From Smittia aterrima (lineage: Eukaryota; Arthropoda; Insecta; Diptera; Chironomidae), in contig CP093829.1 in NCBI GenBank assembly GCA_033063855.1, forward strand, positions 16,523,537 to 16,587,536: a DNA stretch of 64,000 nucleotides. The letters are read 5' to 3'. Below are positions 12,101 through 24,698 of this stretch, piece after piece; within the stretch, counting starts at the first letter, position 1; every line of letters starts with the position of its first letter. Position numbers and translations under genes: made by a program. The notes beneath the pieces are model-generated. The model worked only from the letters and a program-made list of their open reading frames with translations, made no database searches and was not told where the DNA came from.

Positions 12101-15100
12101 AAACGCAAAGAATTGGTGAATGATCGTTCTTTAGCGAAAGAAGCGTTCAAAGACATTCCAACGGAAATCATTAAAATATTGAACGATTCGTCAGGAGATT
12201 GAGTGAGATCTCCCCTCTCGCTTTTCCTCTTTCGCGCATCGTCAACTCAGATGGCGAACATGGTAAACAACAAAATTGTTATTTAAATTAAATTAACATC
12301 AATTTTCAGACAGCAGTTAATTCTTTCTTAAATAAATTGCTACATAAAAAACAGTCGTTGAAGCGCGCAACTTTAAACTCTCTCGTGTTGTTTGATTTTA
12401 TTACAGCCACTCAAAGTCAATATTCCAGCATCATGCAGGAATCGCCATAAATTTATTTCAGCTCCAACATGATCGCTCTCGCTCGTTTATCGCTCTTTCT
12501 TAGCCGTAATGGGATTTTTTTTTCGGCGGTCCGGCACGAAAACCGTTTCCCAGTAATTTTCGACCGTGCTTTGGAGCAGAAAAACTTTTTTAATTAAATC
12601 CAAACCATAATTAATCTGACATCCAAACAGATTTCCTTAACATTTCTGCGTGCGCTCGCTCTTCCCTTTTTTTGCGTAGACGAGCAATTACAATTTCATT
12701 CTTGATTTTTTTTGGGTTGCGTGAAGGAGAAGAGAAAGCGAAAGGAAGTTAGAGGAGGGAAAGCTCTTCTCTGCTACATGATTTTCATTCTAATAAGCTT
12801 TGCGGAAAATCAGTTTTTTCTATACAAGCAACACAGTGAATATTTGACTTGGTCAGCCAAGTTTGATTTCAATTCTAATTTCCTTCATTAACTTCTCGCA
12901 GAAAATCACTTTTCATTTTCTCTTTGCTTTTCCCATTATAAAGGCAAATATATACAAAACAGCCGCTAGACTAAAATCATATAATTAATGTTCTTTGAGT
13001 AAGAACGCTCGAGTGAAAAATGTTTCATGGCACACCAGGAGCATAAAAAAATTGTTTCTCAGCTGCCACGCTTATGGTCAGTTCCTGTTGCGAAAAGCAT
13101 TTGAATTTTCTTTGGAACGTTCCGACACTGTCTCATTAATCACCTGAAGCACTCGAGAACTTGAGCGTGCAAGGGAAAAATTTAAAATCAGCATATTTTT
13201 CAATGAACACGAAAAGAAAGAAAGAGAAAAACTTTTTCCGCACAAAGGAGCTTTTCTACCAACGCGAAATGCGAACGAGAGAGAAGAAAAAGGAAAATTT
13301 ATTTTCTTTATTGTTATTTTACGCCAAAATGCTTTCCACTCTTAGATATTCCTTAATTTTAATTTTGCGTTCCGCTGCCGGTGTGTTTGTGTTTGAGGCA
13401 AGCGAGCGAGTGAGCAGAGGCAAGCACAGTTCTTGATTTCCACCGTTTTGCCTCATAATTATTTTGATGAAGATGAATTAGATGTTTTTGTTTTGTTTCT
13501 TTCGCTTCGCATTCGTTTCGTCTTCGAGAAGGAGAAAATGCTTTCCCATTGGCATGAGAGGAGATAGATGATGATGGTTAGCGAAACACCATCAAAATCT
13601 ACATTAATTTTCTCTTAGCAGGAAAATTCCTCTTCGCCTCTTCCTCATCGTCTTCTCACTCGCCTCGTAAGGAACAGCGTCGGCGGTAAAGAGGCCACAT
13701 TTAAATTGCAGAACATTCTCTCCATCTTGTTGCCGCCTCGTGAGCAAACAAAACGATGGAAATTTTTATGCGGCAGTGGGGAGATGTGGTCGTCTTTTAT
13801 CGTTGTTTTAACGACTCCAAGGCCTGCACCATTTGCAAGAAATTAACCGTAAAAAGCGAGACGTCATTTGCACAAATAACCTGTGCGTGTCGAGCCAAAG
13901 CGAAGCTCGAACAACCTGCGAATTATTCGTCTTCGTGTGCAGGCTTTCATGGGGCGGCTTTCCACGTTATTTATTTCCACAGCGAAATTGATAAATATTC
14001 CGTTCATGCTCATTTCTTTGCTTGTTAAAGGAAAATCATTTTCATGTGTCTGTCTCAACCTCAAGCTTGGTTTCTCTCTTCTTGTTACTTCGTCACTTGC
14101 TTCGTAAATTAATATTTTTTCAACGAAACTTTCTTTCTCATCGTCGTCGTTTATTGCACCCGTGAAAAACCACGAAAGCAGTCGACTCGACTTGGCCAAA
14201 CAACAGAAACTTTTCTATCAAAACGACGTCGACGTCGGCGGGAAGCCAAAGGAAGCAATCTTAACGTGTCGTTTCAGGTTAATGGCTTACATTTCTGCTG
14301 TTCCCTCAACAAGCTTTTCTCTCCCCCACAAAACGATACGATAGAGGAGAAAATTTCATATTAAAAAGTTTTGTGTTCGCATTCAAAAGGCAAACAGAAG
14401 AATGGAAGGCGAAAGAAAAAAAATGAATTTGCAGTAATTTTTTTAATGGAATTTTCTCTCACAAAAGGATCGAAAGCATAAAAGGTTATTCAGTCGCCAT
14501 TCTTCGTCCCTTAATACCTTTCTCTGCTTCACGAAGCATTGTTTGTACAGGGTTTGTTAAATTTAATTTATAGTGGCGCTGCTTAGTGCTTTCAACCTGG
14601 AGTTTGTCCTCGAATTAGCATTCAACCGGACGAGATTGCATTACTTTACATTCTCGCTTGTCGCCCGTCGTCCGAGCATCGTCGTCAATGGAAAAGTTAA
14701 CTCGTGTGTCGGTAATTTCTTGACATTGTCGATCAACCCTCTGCTCGACTTTAAAGTCACGACAAATTTCCAATAATCGCACACACGATGAACTCGAAAG
14801 CAAAAGTCAATGCCCAGATGTGCATTCATAGAACAGAAAGTGAGAGATTATCTCGAACAAAGGAGTCTTTAGACAATTTGACACAGAAATCTGTTTCCAT
14901 TTTTATTTATTTCTCATTCTTGTCTCGGATGTGTGTGACTTGACTCCTCGTTTATTGATTTTTTTTCTCTTTCTTCTTTCTTGCAAAGCAATTTGCAATC
15001 TCAGGCAAAAATGAAAAAAATTGAAAAGCAGGAATTGATTCGAAACTTTAATGACAAGCGTCAAAGAGTGAATTAAGTTCGAAATGCCATAATTGGATCG

Positions 15101-18100
15101 GAGACGAGGATAGAAAAGGGCAAAATCAGAACTGAAAGCTAGAACGGATTTCGGTCGATGAATCAATTATCGGATTTAATTCGCCTTCGCTTTCATTTCA
15201 TTTCGTCTCCGACTGAGCTTGAACCTCACGAAAGACGAAGAGAAAATTGAAAAGTTGATTGACACATTGACGTTCATTCGCTTTGACAAACATGTACAAA
15301 CAATTCAATCTCTTAAATGCTTTCTTATGAAATCTTCTTGTGAGATGAAGTCGAGCGAGCTCGAATCTTAAAGTGTTGGACGAGACGAGAAATAAAACAT
15401 TCTCAATGTCCAAATAATTTATTTAATTGAAATCTTCAGTCGGATTCATTCATAAATCGCTTCAAGCGCTTCTCAGCCGCTTCATGCATCGGCTTTGTTG
15501 TTTGTCTCTTTCACATTCGACTCAAAAATAAATCGCTCGTCATCTCGAGAAGGAAACGAGTACACAATAAAGAATCAAGGAAAATTTTGAAATCAGAAAA
15601 GAAGCGAACGAAGAGAGAGTGGAAGATCTTAACATCTTTAAATGCCATATCCATGTCACTTTGAGCATTTAAATCGTACAATGCGAGAAGCAGATCTGAT
15701 ACCCTTCTCGAAGGCATTAAAAAGCGCACAAAAGAAGCGCAGAGGAAGCAACTTGAAGGAATCCTTATCAGCTATCAATCAAACATTTCGAAGTTGTCAT
15801 TAGCATTTTCCTCTCTCTCTTCAACATTTTCCCCCCAAAAAATTATTTCATTTCTTTACGACCGCTTGACAATTTCTCAGATTTAAAACGTTTAGATAAC
15901 GTCATCTTCATATCCTTTCATTTCTTCATCTACCTTCGCTTTTATTTCTTTTTGTCTTCATGCACATTTGATGTCTTATTTGAATGCTCTTGTTATGTCA
16001 GTGAAATGGATGATGTGCCTTTGTCGTGGATCCACTTAAGACTACTTGATCAATCTAACGATTTAACGATGTGGGAGAAGAAATAGAGACCCCTGCCGGC
16101 ATTGAGCTGTGGTGTTATGATGTTTTGTCCGAGTCTGGTTGTCAGACCTTTCTAAGTGACTTCGCATAAAATTTATCGAGCTAAACTGTAAACGGCGCGT
16201 AACAGAAAATCGCGAAAATAAAAAGATTGAGAAACAAGCTGCTCGACAAATCACCTCGCAAAAGGCTTTTAACGGTTACCATCTCAAGAAAGAGAGAGAG
16301 ATTTTATCAATCGCGCCTTGTCTGCTTGAAAAGTGCTTATTAATTTAACAGCAAAGCAACGATTATCTCGAGTAAGCTTGTTCAGCGCTCAACATGTATT
16401 TAAGCAAATTACAGATCCAACCCGAAAGGCCGCTTTGAACTTTCCACTTCATTATCGGATCAATCGTCGAAAGAGCGAATCGTCTCATCCACACAATGGA
16501 ACGAACCCGCACCGATAATTTCTCATCGCCACAAATCCGCATTCTCACTTCATTAAAACAATAGGTTCACCCCCATAACCAACGCAAAGCTGGACTTACC
16601 CTTTTTTTATTTTTAAAACTGTTTAATTAATCCAATATCCTTTTTTCGTCTCTTTTTATCTGCCGATATCCGTTAAATGAACCGTTGCTAATACTCGTTC
16701 TCTGCTTTTTATCGTCGACTTGGTCTCTCCTCGGATTTTCTGTTCACAAACTTTTTATTCTCATCTAGCCTTCCATCCACTTGTTTGGCAGGGAGTGAGA
16801 GAGATTTTTTTCTATTTGAGGTTTGTATTCTAATTGCACAATGACACACTCGGTCGCCCGCCAGATGAAGCTCTCCGGGATGATTTAATTAAAAATATTT
16901 TCAAACACTCGATTGTTTATTTATTGGTTGCTTCAAAGTTTTTTTTTTTTTGCTCCTCTTGTGTTTCGTTTTAATCTCCGAGATTTTATTGATCTCGACC
17001 AATTATGCCACAATCAATTACGCTGAGCTCTCGTTTTATGCATCGCGCATCATTCACAGTTATGCACTTTTGTTTGTTGTTTCTGTTTTTATTCTCGAGG
17101 ATTAAATTTTCGAGTTTTTCTCGCCACAATGCTCAACAATATCAAATTTACCACTTTTTCGCACCAATTCGCTGATTTATTTTCATTCGGCGGCGATGTG
17201 AGCAAATGAATTATGAAAACTGCAATTTATTTTAATTTTAATAATTTTCTGATTTTTTTTTTATTCATTCGAAAGCATTGAAAAATTATCGTTATCGATA
17301 ATGACTCGAGCAGCACAAAATGCACGAATCCGGTCGGATGGGGCACGTTCGAAATTCACGCGACAGCCGCCGCCTCAAAGTTTTCTTCAAACGGAAATTG
17401 TGATTCCGCTTAAGCGACTCAACGAAATGCTTATCTTGTCGGTTGTCTTCCAGGAAACTTTACTTGCACTGAAGACTTTATTTCTTTCGTCTCCGACCGA
17501 TGACTAAGAGTGAGATTGCTAAACACTTTTTTATTGTATTTTAATTGAAAATACCGACTCGTTGTTGTCGCCTTACCCGCACATTCTTTCTCAATCTCAG
17601 ATTTCAATTTTTCTTTCATTTTTCGATTCAATCTCCTCCTCTCGAGTTTCGATTTCGAGAAACAAACAATCGATTGAAACTATTGTTCCTGATTGGGGAT
17701 TTTATTTTAATTGAAATCTTTAAATTGAATGAAGAACGGCTTGAGACTTTAATGAAATTAAGTGAAATTCAATTAATTTTCACTCCCACAGAAAATTAAG
17801 TCCTTGCGAAAGTTTTGTGCTGGCACGAAAGCTGAAGACTTTTACGAGATTTTCTCACTCTTTGTGCACCACACACACTTTGCACTGATAAGAAAAATTA
17901 TAAATGGGAAACCAATTTACGATGGCCATAAATCTAAAATTAATTGAATTTCAATTTTAATTTGCAATCACTGCTGCGAGAGAATTTTCAATGAAATCCC
18001 ATTCGACCGTCTCTCGTGTTTATAATTTTTTTTTCTCTGCTTTCAATTTCCCATGCACAGCACAATCAATTTTTTCCTGCTTTCTTCCTGGCCTCGTTTG

Positions 18101-20264
18101 ATAAACGTTTTCTCGTCCCGCCAGCCCGAGTTCTGATAATGAACGGGAAGCGAGAGAGAGAGAAAGTCGAGGTTCAATCACTTTCAATCAATATCCTTGT
18201 TATGAAAATATTTGCTGCTGCTTTTTGCGTGAGCTCCGCTCGGTCGCCTCTAACGAGCTAGCAAAAACACTGAATAGAAAATCATTTCTGTTGTCTGGCG
18301 AGTAAGCGAGTGAGTTTCATTCACTGAAAAGCAGGAGGTTCGAGGATGATTCTGATGAAAATAATGATATGCAAGAACTTCGTATTAAAAATCAATTTAT
18401 TGTTGAATCATCCTCTCTTTCTCTCGCCCGAACTATATCAGGTCGAATTATGTTTCACTTTTATTTTCTTTCGAACGAGGCCTCAAATGGCCAGAAAAGG
18501 GTTCAAAATATTATCCTTAATGGTTTTCTATTTTCCTTCTTTTTTTTTGCACCGTTTATGATTCTCTCCTTTCGTCTTCTGGCGTTTCCTCTTCGGCTAA
18601 CTTCAGGGTGGAAGAGTTAATTTATTGCCATGAATTTAATTAAATATGTTAGAGTAAAGTTTTTCTTTTTTCCAAGCTAACGGAGACTGCCGAGTCTCGT
18701 GTGGAGAATAAATCTTAATTTTCATACGAAAACTTTCGGAAAATTATGATAACAAAGCCGAAACGGAAAAAGAAGGAAATCGATCTTAAAGCAATTTTTT
18801 TTATTTCGGAAACTTTAAGTTTTTTTTATTATTTCACTCAAACATGAAAATGCAATTTTTGTATTTTTCTTTTATTTGAAACTCGGTCATTTACGAGTTT
18901 GCACTCGAATGAAGCCTCGTTTCCAGGAAATTGAATTGGTTGTGCTGCACAAGCGAGTTTCAATTACGTTTCGCTAATTGGATGTCCTGATTTGCAATTC
19001 TTACTTATTGTTTGTTAATAATCCATTCACAAAGAGTGAGAACGTCGCGACGACAAAACAAAATGGTTTTTAATTTTTTTTAATTCAATTAGATTTGATT
19101 TTTCTGATTTATTTTTTTTTGTTCATTTTTAATTTTTCTTCCTTTTTCACTTTTGTCAAGAAATTTTTCAAATTTTACACGATCTTACATCGACATGTCC
19201 GCACGGTTACAAAAAATAAAAGCAACTAATCGCTTTTCTGTCGGAGGAGTTTTGGATTGCAGTTTTTGCTTCTCGTTCGGCTCGCTCACACGAAACTCCA
19301 GAGAATTATGAAAACGGAGTAGATTTCAGTCTCTCGCCGCTCTGAATTGCTTTGCGCATGTATCTACCATTTGAGCAACATAAACTGCTCTCTCCGTCGT
19401 CGCGACACTCTCTCCGAATAATTGTTGCTTCGTAGACTTGTGCGGAGTGATAAGATTTATTCTTTTGCACAACATATTTTCATTTTTATTCTCGCATAAA
19501 ACAGAATTCTTCATGTACATGCCCTTATGATTCTTACATCTCTTGGAACAAATGACAATGACTTTACAATGAGTGCAGGCTCTTCATTGTTTAAGCCCAG
19601 TGCTGGCTGTAAGTGAAACTTCTAATTGCTTCAATCCAGAGTCAATTATTGCAGAACAAATTGAGAGGGAGAGAGAAAGAGCTTGAAATGGAATTCAATG
19701 CAGCCAATAAATCATATTTTTCATTTCTTTTTGACACGACTTTATGTATTTGTATGTAAACATATCGACGGAGCTATTGATTTATTTCTCTCTATAATTA
19801 AATAATTGAATTTAATAATTTATCACAAATTAAGTTTTATTACAATTCCAATACACTTGGCAACGTTCGAGCATCGATCGGGAGAATGTTTCAAAAGCAA
19901 TAAAATTTTATTTTATAGGAAAAATCATTCGCTTGACATCAAATTGTGCAATCAAAAATCAATCAACTATTTCTACGAAATTCGCCCGAAGCTCAAAGCT
20001 CTTTGCCTTTCCTGTTGCTAAACCTTTCACTTTAAGCTTCGCACATCAAATCGTCGACGTTTTTATTAAAACAAAACTATAAACTTTTCAGCCCCGGATT
20101 TTCCCATCAAAAGTTTTCCCTCCTCGAGTGACTCGAAGCCACACGTAATGAAATCAAGAGATGCTGGTTGAATGTTTGCTTATGATAAATGCCAGAACAG
20201 TTTCTCATTTATGATACTTGGCTTTCATTGAAGCGTTTACGAAGCAAAACAAAAGCCGCTCAAC
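9146..20264. other. Gene-free AT-rich sequence
   Basis: No supportable gene. The longest frame (10586-11044, 152 codons) is dominated by F, L, S and C and matches no family I know. Simple features include a CT tract (12007-12030), a GA tract (16289-16301), a 13-T run (16939-16951), 14-bp palindromes at 11610-11623 and 14225-14238, and one TATCGATA (DRE-like) octamer at 17293-17300. Nothing suggests a transposon: no terminal inverted repeats, target duplications or transposase-like frames were seen. Confidence 0.5.
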
Positions 20265-20285
20265 GTGTGTGTGTGTGAGTGAGTG
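20265..20285. repeat. GT microsatellite
   Basis: (GT)6 followed by GAGTGAGTG. Short simple repeat in non-coding DNA. Confidence 0.8.
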
Positions 20286-23200
20286 CATTTGAAAAGCCTT
20301 GACGTCTGATAGCAGGGAGAAATGCAAGCATAACAGGCATGTGAATGTTCCGAGCGCACGGGAGAAGTGACCTGTAAAATTAAATTAAAATTAAATTTCA
20401 TAAATTGATTGCTCAATATTTGCGGTTGGGGAATTTAGGTCCACTTATGAGTGGATCGTAGGTTTTTGATGAAACCACCTTCAATATTCTTTGACAGGTG
20501 CTGAGGTGAGCGGTTCTTCCAAGACTTTAATCTATAACAATGAACAAAAGCAAACGCTTTCGTCAGCCCTTTTGTCGATGTTAAACAAACTAATATTCGT
20601 GGTTAAAACTGTTTCCCGTTGAGCTAACAGCCACCGCCCTCATCTGCCATATCAATTTCCCTACGAAATTATGAATTCGCAATTAACTATATACACTACC
20701 AACCACAGAAATTAATTACTGTTGCAGTACGAAACTAATTATGAACTAGTAAATGAAATAGTTTGCTTAGTGGATCAGCTAGGTCATCAGGAAATGCGCT
20801 GATGTGGATTTTGTGCCGGCATAAAATCTGTCAAATTTGTGCAAACTTTCAATATTTAATGAAAGTATCGATGATGTAACCAGATCTCTAATGTAATTTA
20901 CTCGAGTAGATGAGCTGTCACGTTTGGTGTGAGAGAAGCGAAATATTGATTTTTGTTGTTTGAGGAAAAAGCTTTTTAGCCGTTTCTTCAATAAAACTTA
21001 ATTAATTATTCAATCTTCTTTTGAATGAAAAAATCTGCTTCCTTACAGTTTTTAACTTGAAGAAGGCCGTCGAGGAAAGCGGTAACATCCTTTAGAAAAA
21101 TCAATTAAATTTCTTTTACCTTTTTCGTTTAATGAAAACAAGATGAGATTGTGGGAAGTGTAAGGAGAGCGATAACGTGAGCAAACTTCTTCACTGCGTT
21201 ATCCTCCTTAATTAGCATTTGTTATGAAAGAAAGATGAAGGAAAAAAAACAGGAGAAGCTTCCTCTGTTTATCGCTGGTTAACTTGCTTTGCGGTGGGTC
21301 CTTTGTTTGGCGAGTGTGAACGCGAAAAAAAAAATTAAGAAACTTTTTTTCTTTCCATCCTTCGCAGCCATTGTGTTTGTTGATGTGAAGGCTGATAAAA
21401 GATTCAGATCCATCCCACGCCGAACAATGAAGCTAATTTCATTTTAATTGGAAATTATCTGGAAGGAAAAGCCTTTCGCATTGTTCCCTCCGCCTTGACA
21501 TGAGAAAAACTGTAACGAGGATTTTTAATTAACTGTTTATTCATTCATGAATTTTCATAAATATTTTACTCCACTTTCGAATTGAAATGAGCGCTCGAAC
21601 TTACAAACTCCGACTTTTATGCTCCGCCATTCGCTTTTACGACAATTCAGTTTTACTCGTAAAAGTTTATAGTGTGTGGAATAAGTTCGGGAGAAATTCA
21701 GGTCTAATGATGTTGAAGCGGGGAGGGAGCGAGGGCAAAACGGAATGTTGCATGACGCGCTCATTGCGTCGTTCTCTGAATTCTCAGTGTTATCTAACTT
21801 AATGGAAATCCAATAAAAATTGAATTGTAGATCGGAAAACTTTTCCAATGACAAATTTTTTTGTTTGGTCATTAACGTTCTCGATTCTCGATGTTTGTAA
21901 GTGAGCGAGAGCGTCACCACCTCTTGAATACACAAAATAGTGTCGTTGATTGATTTACACCGTCGGCAATTCCCGGGACGAGGAGAAAGCAACTTTGATA
22001 AGAGTTGAATCAATATTTATTCAATGAAACATTCGACGGTCTATCAGATAACGTAATTGCATCGAAAAGCGTTTTCTCTCTCCCTTTAAAGTCAAACTCT
22101 GCTTGTGTGATGGCACTTTGAGCCTCGCAGCAATTATTTACAGTGATAATGGAAACATCGAGAGTTGTGATAAATTTATGTTGTCAGAGAATTGACAGGA
22201 ACATGGAAATTTTTCCGCCCTCGCTCTCTCTTATTTCATATTGAAACCTTCGGGAGAAAAAGATTTAATAGATTAAGCATAATTTGCTCTCCCCTCCAGC
22301 TGAAGCAATTAGAAAGATTGGAGAAGAAATAATTTCATCATCGCGCGTATCTTCCTCTTGTCTCTCACCCGCTATTGATTATCACGTGGCATGGATAGAA
22401 TCTTGTTCTGCTCTTTATTAACACCTAGCAAGGTGAAGTCAGTGGGTGGGGGGATGACACGGAAAATTGCGATCGAGTTCACCATCAAAAAAATATAAAA
22501 ATCAATTAGTTTGAAAGCCGAAAAGAGAAATGACGATGGCAGAAGCGGAGGGAGGATTTGATGAAAAAACAAAAGCCGAGCGAATCTCATAAAACATTTG
22601 ACCCTAAAAGCTATTATTTCCATCGAATTAAACAAGCATCGAGAGAAGAGTTCGATTCTATTTTTTCCTTCTTTTCGTTCTCGCCCGCAAAACACACAGG
22701 AAAGTTAAAGACGAACAAAATTGAAGAGTCGAAAGCAGAAACCGATGACAAAAGCTTAATGAACTATGATGTCATCCGTTCGATAAGTTCAAGCCACATC
22801 GAAAGTTTTTTCTTCTCATCATTCATCGATTTGCGATAAATGTTTTAGGACTCTTTTCTCATGTGTGACATCTTCGTCTTTTTTCCATCTCAATCGTGTC
22901 ATACGAAGAAGGCTTCTCGAGCAAATTGATGACTCTCGTCAGATGAGCTTGACGATGCTGATAACGAAAAGTTAAAACATTTTAGCCAAATTACCGTCTG
23001 AGCTTTCTCGCTCGATTCCTTCGCCTTTCAGTCAAACGTTTGTGAAGCAGAAAAGAGCTTCGCTCTACCTTCGTCTGTCCACCTCGGCTAAGAGGATTAC
23101 ACAAACATTTTATGGTTTCCAACTCCTCGCTCACATAAAATAATGAGTTAAAAACATCTGAAAATACCTCCGCTTAAGTTCTTAATGCCTTTTTAAAAAT

Positions 23201-24671
23201 TTTGCTACTTGGAGAAACTGAGGCGAGCAAGAGGAAGGGAAAAAGTTTTCTTATTCACGCAATCGTATCGTTTACCGACTCACAAAAAACCGGAGTAAAG
23301 ACTTAATCCTATTAGCTGTGATTTGTTCGCTCAAAAAGGGTTCGTCTTTTGTTCTCTTTACTTTGACGATTTTGTCGCTTTGATGGAGAGAAGAAGACGA
23401 AGCCGTGCAGGTGAATCTTCTTATAATTATTGCCGAGTGGGACTTAAGACTCTAAGCTTTCTCAAGTTTCACACAAACTCCAAAAAATGTAAAGTTTTTA
23501 CGCCTCGCTTTGTTTCCCGCTGAGTGGCTTGTGTGTTCACATCACTTTGCTGAAATCATAAATTTTTAATTCACTTGAAATAATCGATACAAGCACGCAA
23601 GAGCTTTTTTTTGGTGGCGCATGAAACGACGTAAACACGGACTTTGTCACGAGTGTTAACATAATAAAAGTTTTAAGGATTTCAAGCGAATTTCTTTGCT
23701 AATTCATTGAAATATCAATTAGCCAGAGTGTGAGAGACATCAGGAACGTTTTAATCCTTCGACTAATTTCAAGCTTGTGTGAAAAAATGAATGGAGAAAC
23801 TTTCCGACAATTTCCGGATATTTTAATTTGAAAAGTTTTTCCAACCGGGAGGAGGCGAGAAAAACGAGGTTGGGCCGTTTGCAAAAAAAAAACTGAAACT
23901 TCGAGTATTATCATACAGCACAGATTGAAATTGAACGTGTCAGCATTTTTATTAGTCGTCTCGAACATATTTTTCGTCTTGCCCTGCTCTTCTCGGATGA
24001 GAGACATTATGGAAAGATTATATATGGATGAGGAAAATTGGAAAATATGCAAACGAATGCTAAGCCGAAACTTTCACACTTCTTGCAAATTATTCGCTTT
24101 TTCGAGGTGGCCTGGTTCATGATGAAGATTAGTTTCCATCGTATTTATCCCATCGGATGTAAGCGAATCAACACGAAAAAAGAAGTCAAGGTGAATATTC
24201 AGCTGCTGAAATCGTAAACTGCGATAAGACACGACTACAATTTCCATCAGCTCGAAAAGTTCGTGTAAATAACAACTCAGCTCGCGTTTATTTTTCTAAT
24301 TGTTTAATTTAAATAATAAAAAGCATCAAAGCGAGAGAACTGAGACTTGTGAGAGTCGACTTCTGTTTCAAAGTAAAATGTGAGCTTTTTGTTAATTGAA
24401 GTACGAGACACAAAGAGACTTTCTTGTTCATGCATCCGAGAAATTTTAATAGAACAGAAGAAATTGCAGTGGGAAAAATGTTGAGTGAAAATTGAACTTG
24501 CTATTCGTGCGCTGCTTCGTAGCATAACTCAGGAATTTTCACAATTTCCTTAAACAAACATTTGCGTTTATTAAATTTTGTTATCATCATAAAATTCCCC
24601 GAAATTATTGTTCATGAATTTCATGTTTGCATACGGTTCAGAGCAAAGAGGGAACGAATGAGTTTCCACAT
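20286..24671. other. Gene-free AT-rich sequence
   Basis: No gene recognised. The longest frame (21555-22013, minus strand, 152 codons) has no domain, signal peptide or splice context that would support it. No RNA gene seen. Confidence 0.5.
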
Positions 24672-24698
24672 CCAGCCAGCCAACCAGCCAGCAAGCAA
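24672..24698. repeat. Imperfect CCAG tetranucleotide repeat
   Basis: Six units of CCAG, CCAA and CAAG type in a row. A cryptic microsatellite in non-coding sequence. Confidence 0.6.

Noticed and set aside
17293..17300. TATCGATA, the DRE core promoter element
   Set aside because: It lies directly before a short ATG frame that has no coding character. A single octamer is not evidence of a promoter.
21555..22013. 152-codon open frame on the minus strand
   Set aside because: No recognisable motif and a low-information start region. Length is within chance for 51 kb of six-frame sequence.
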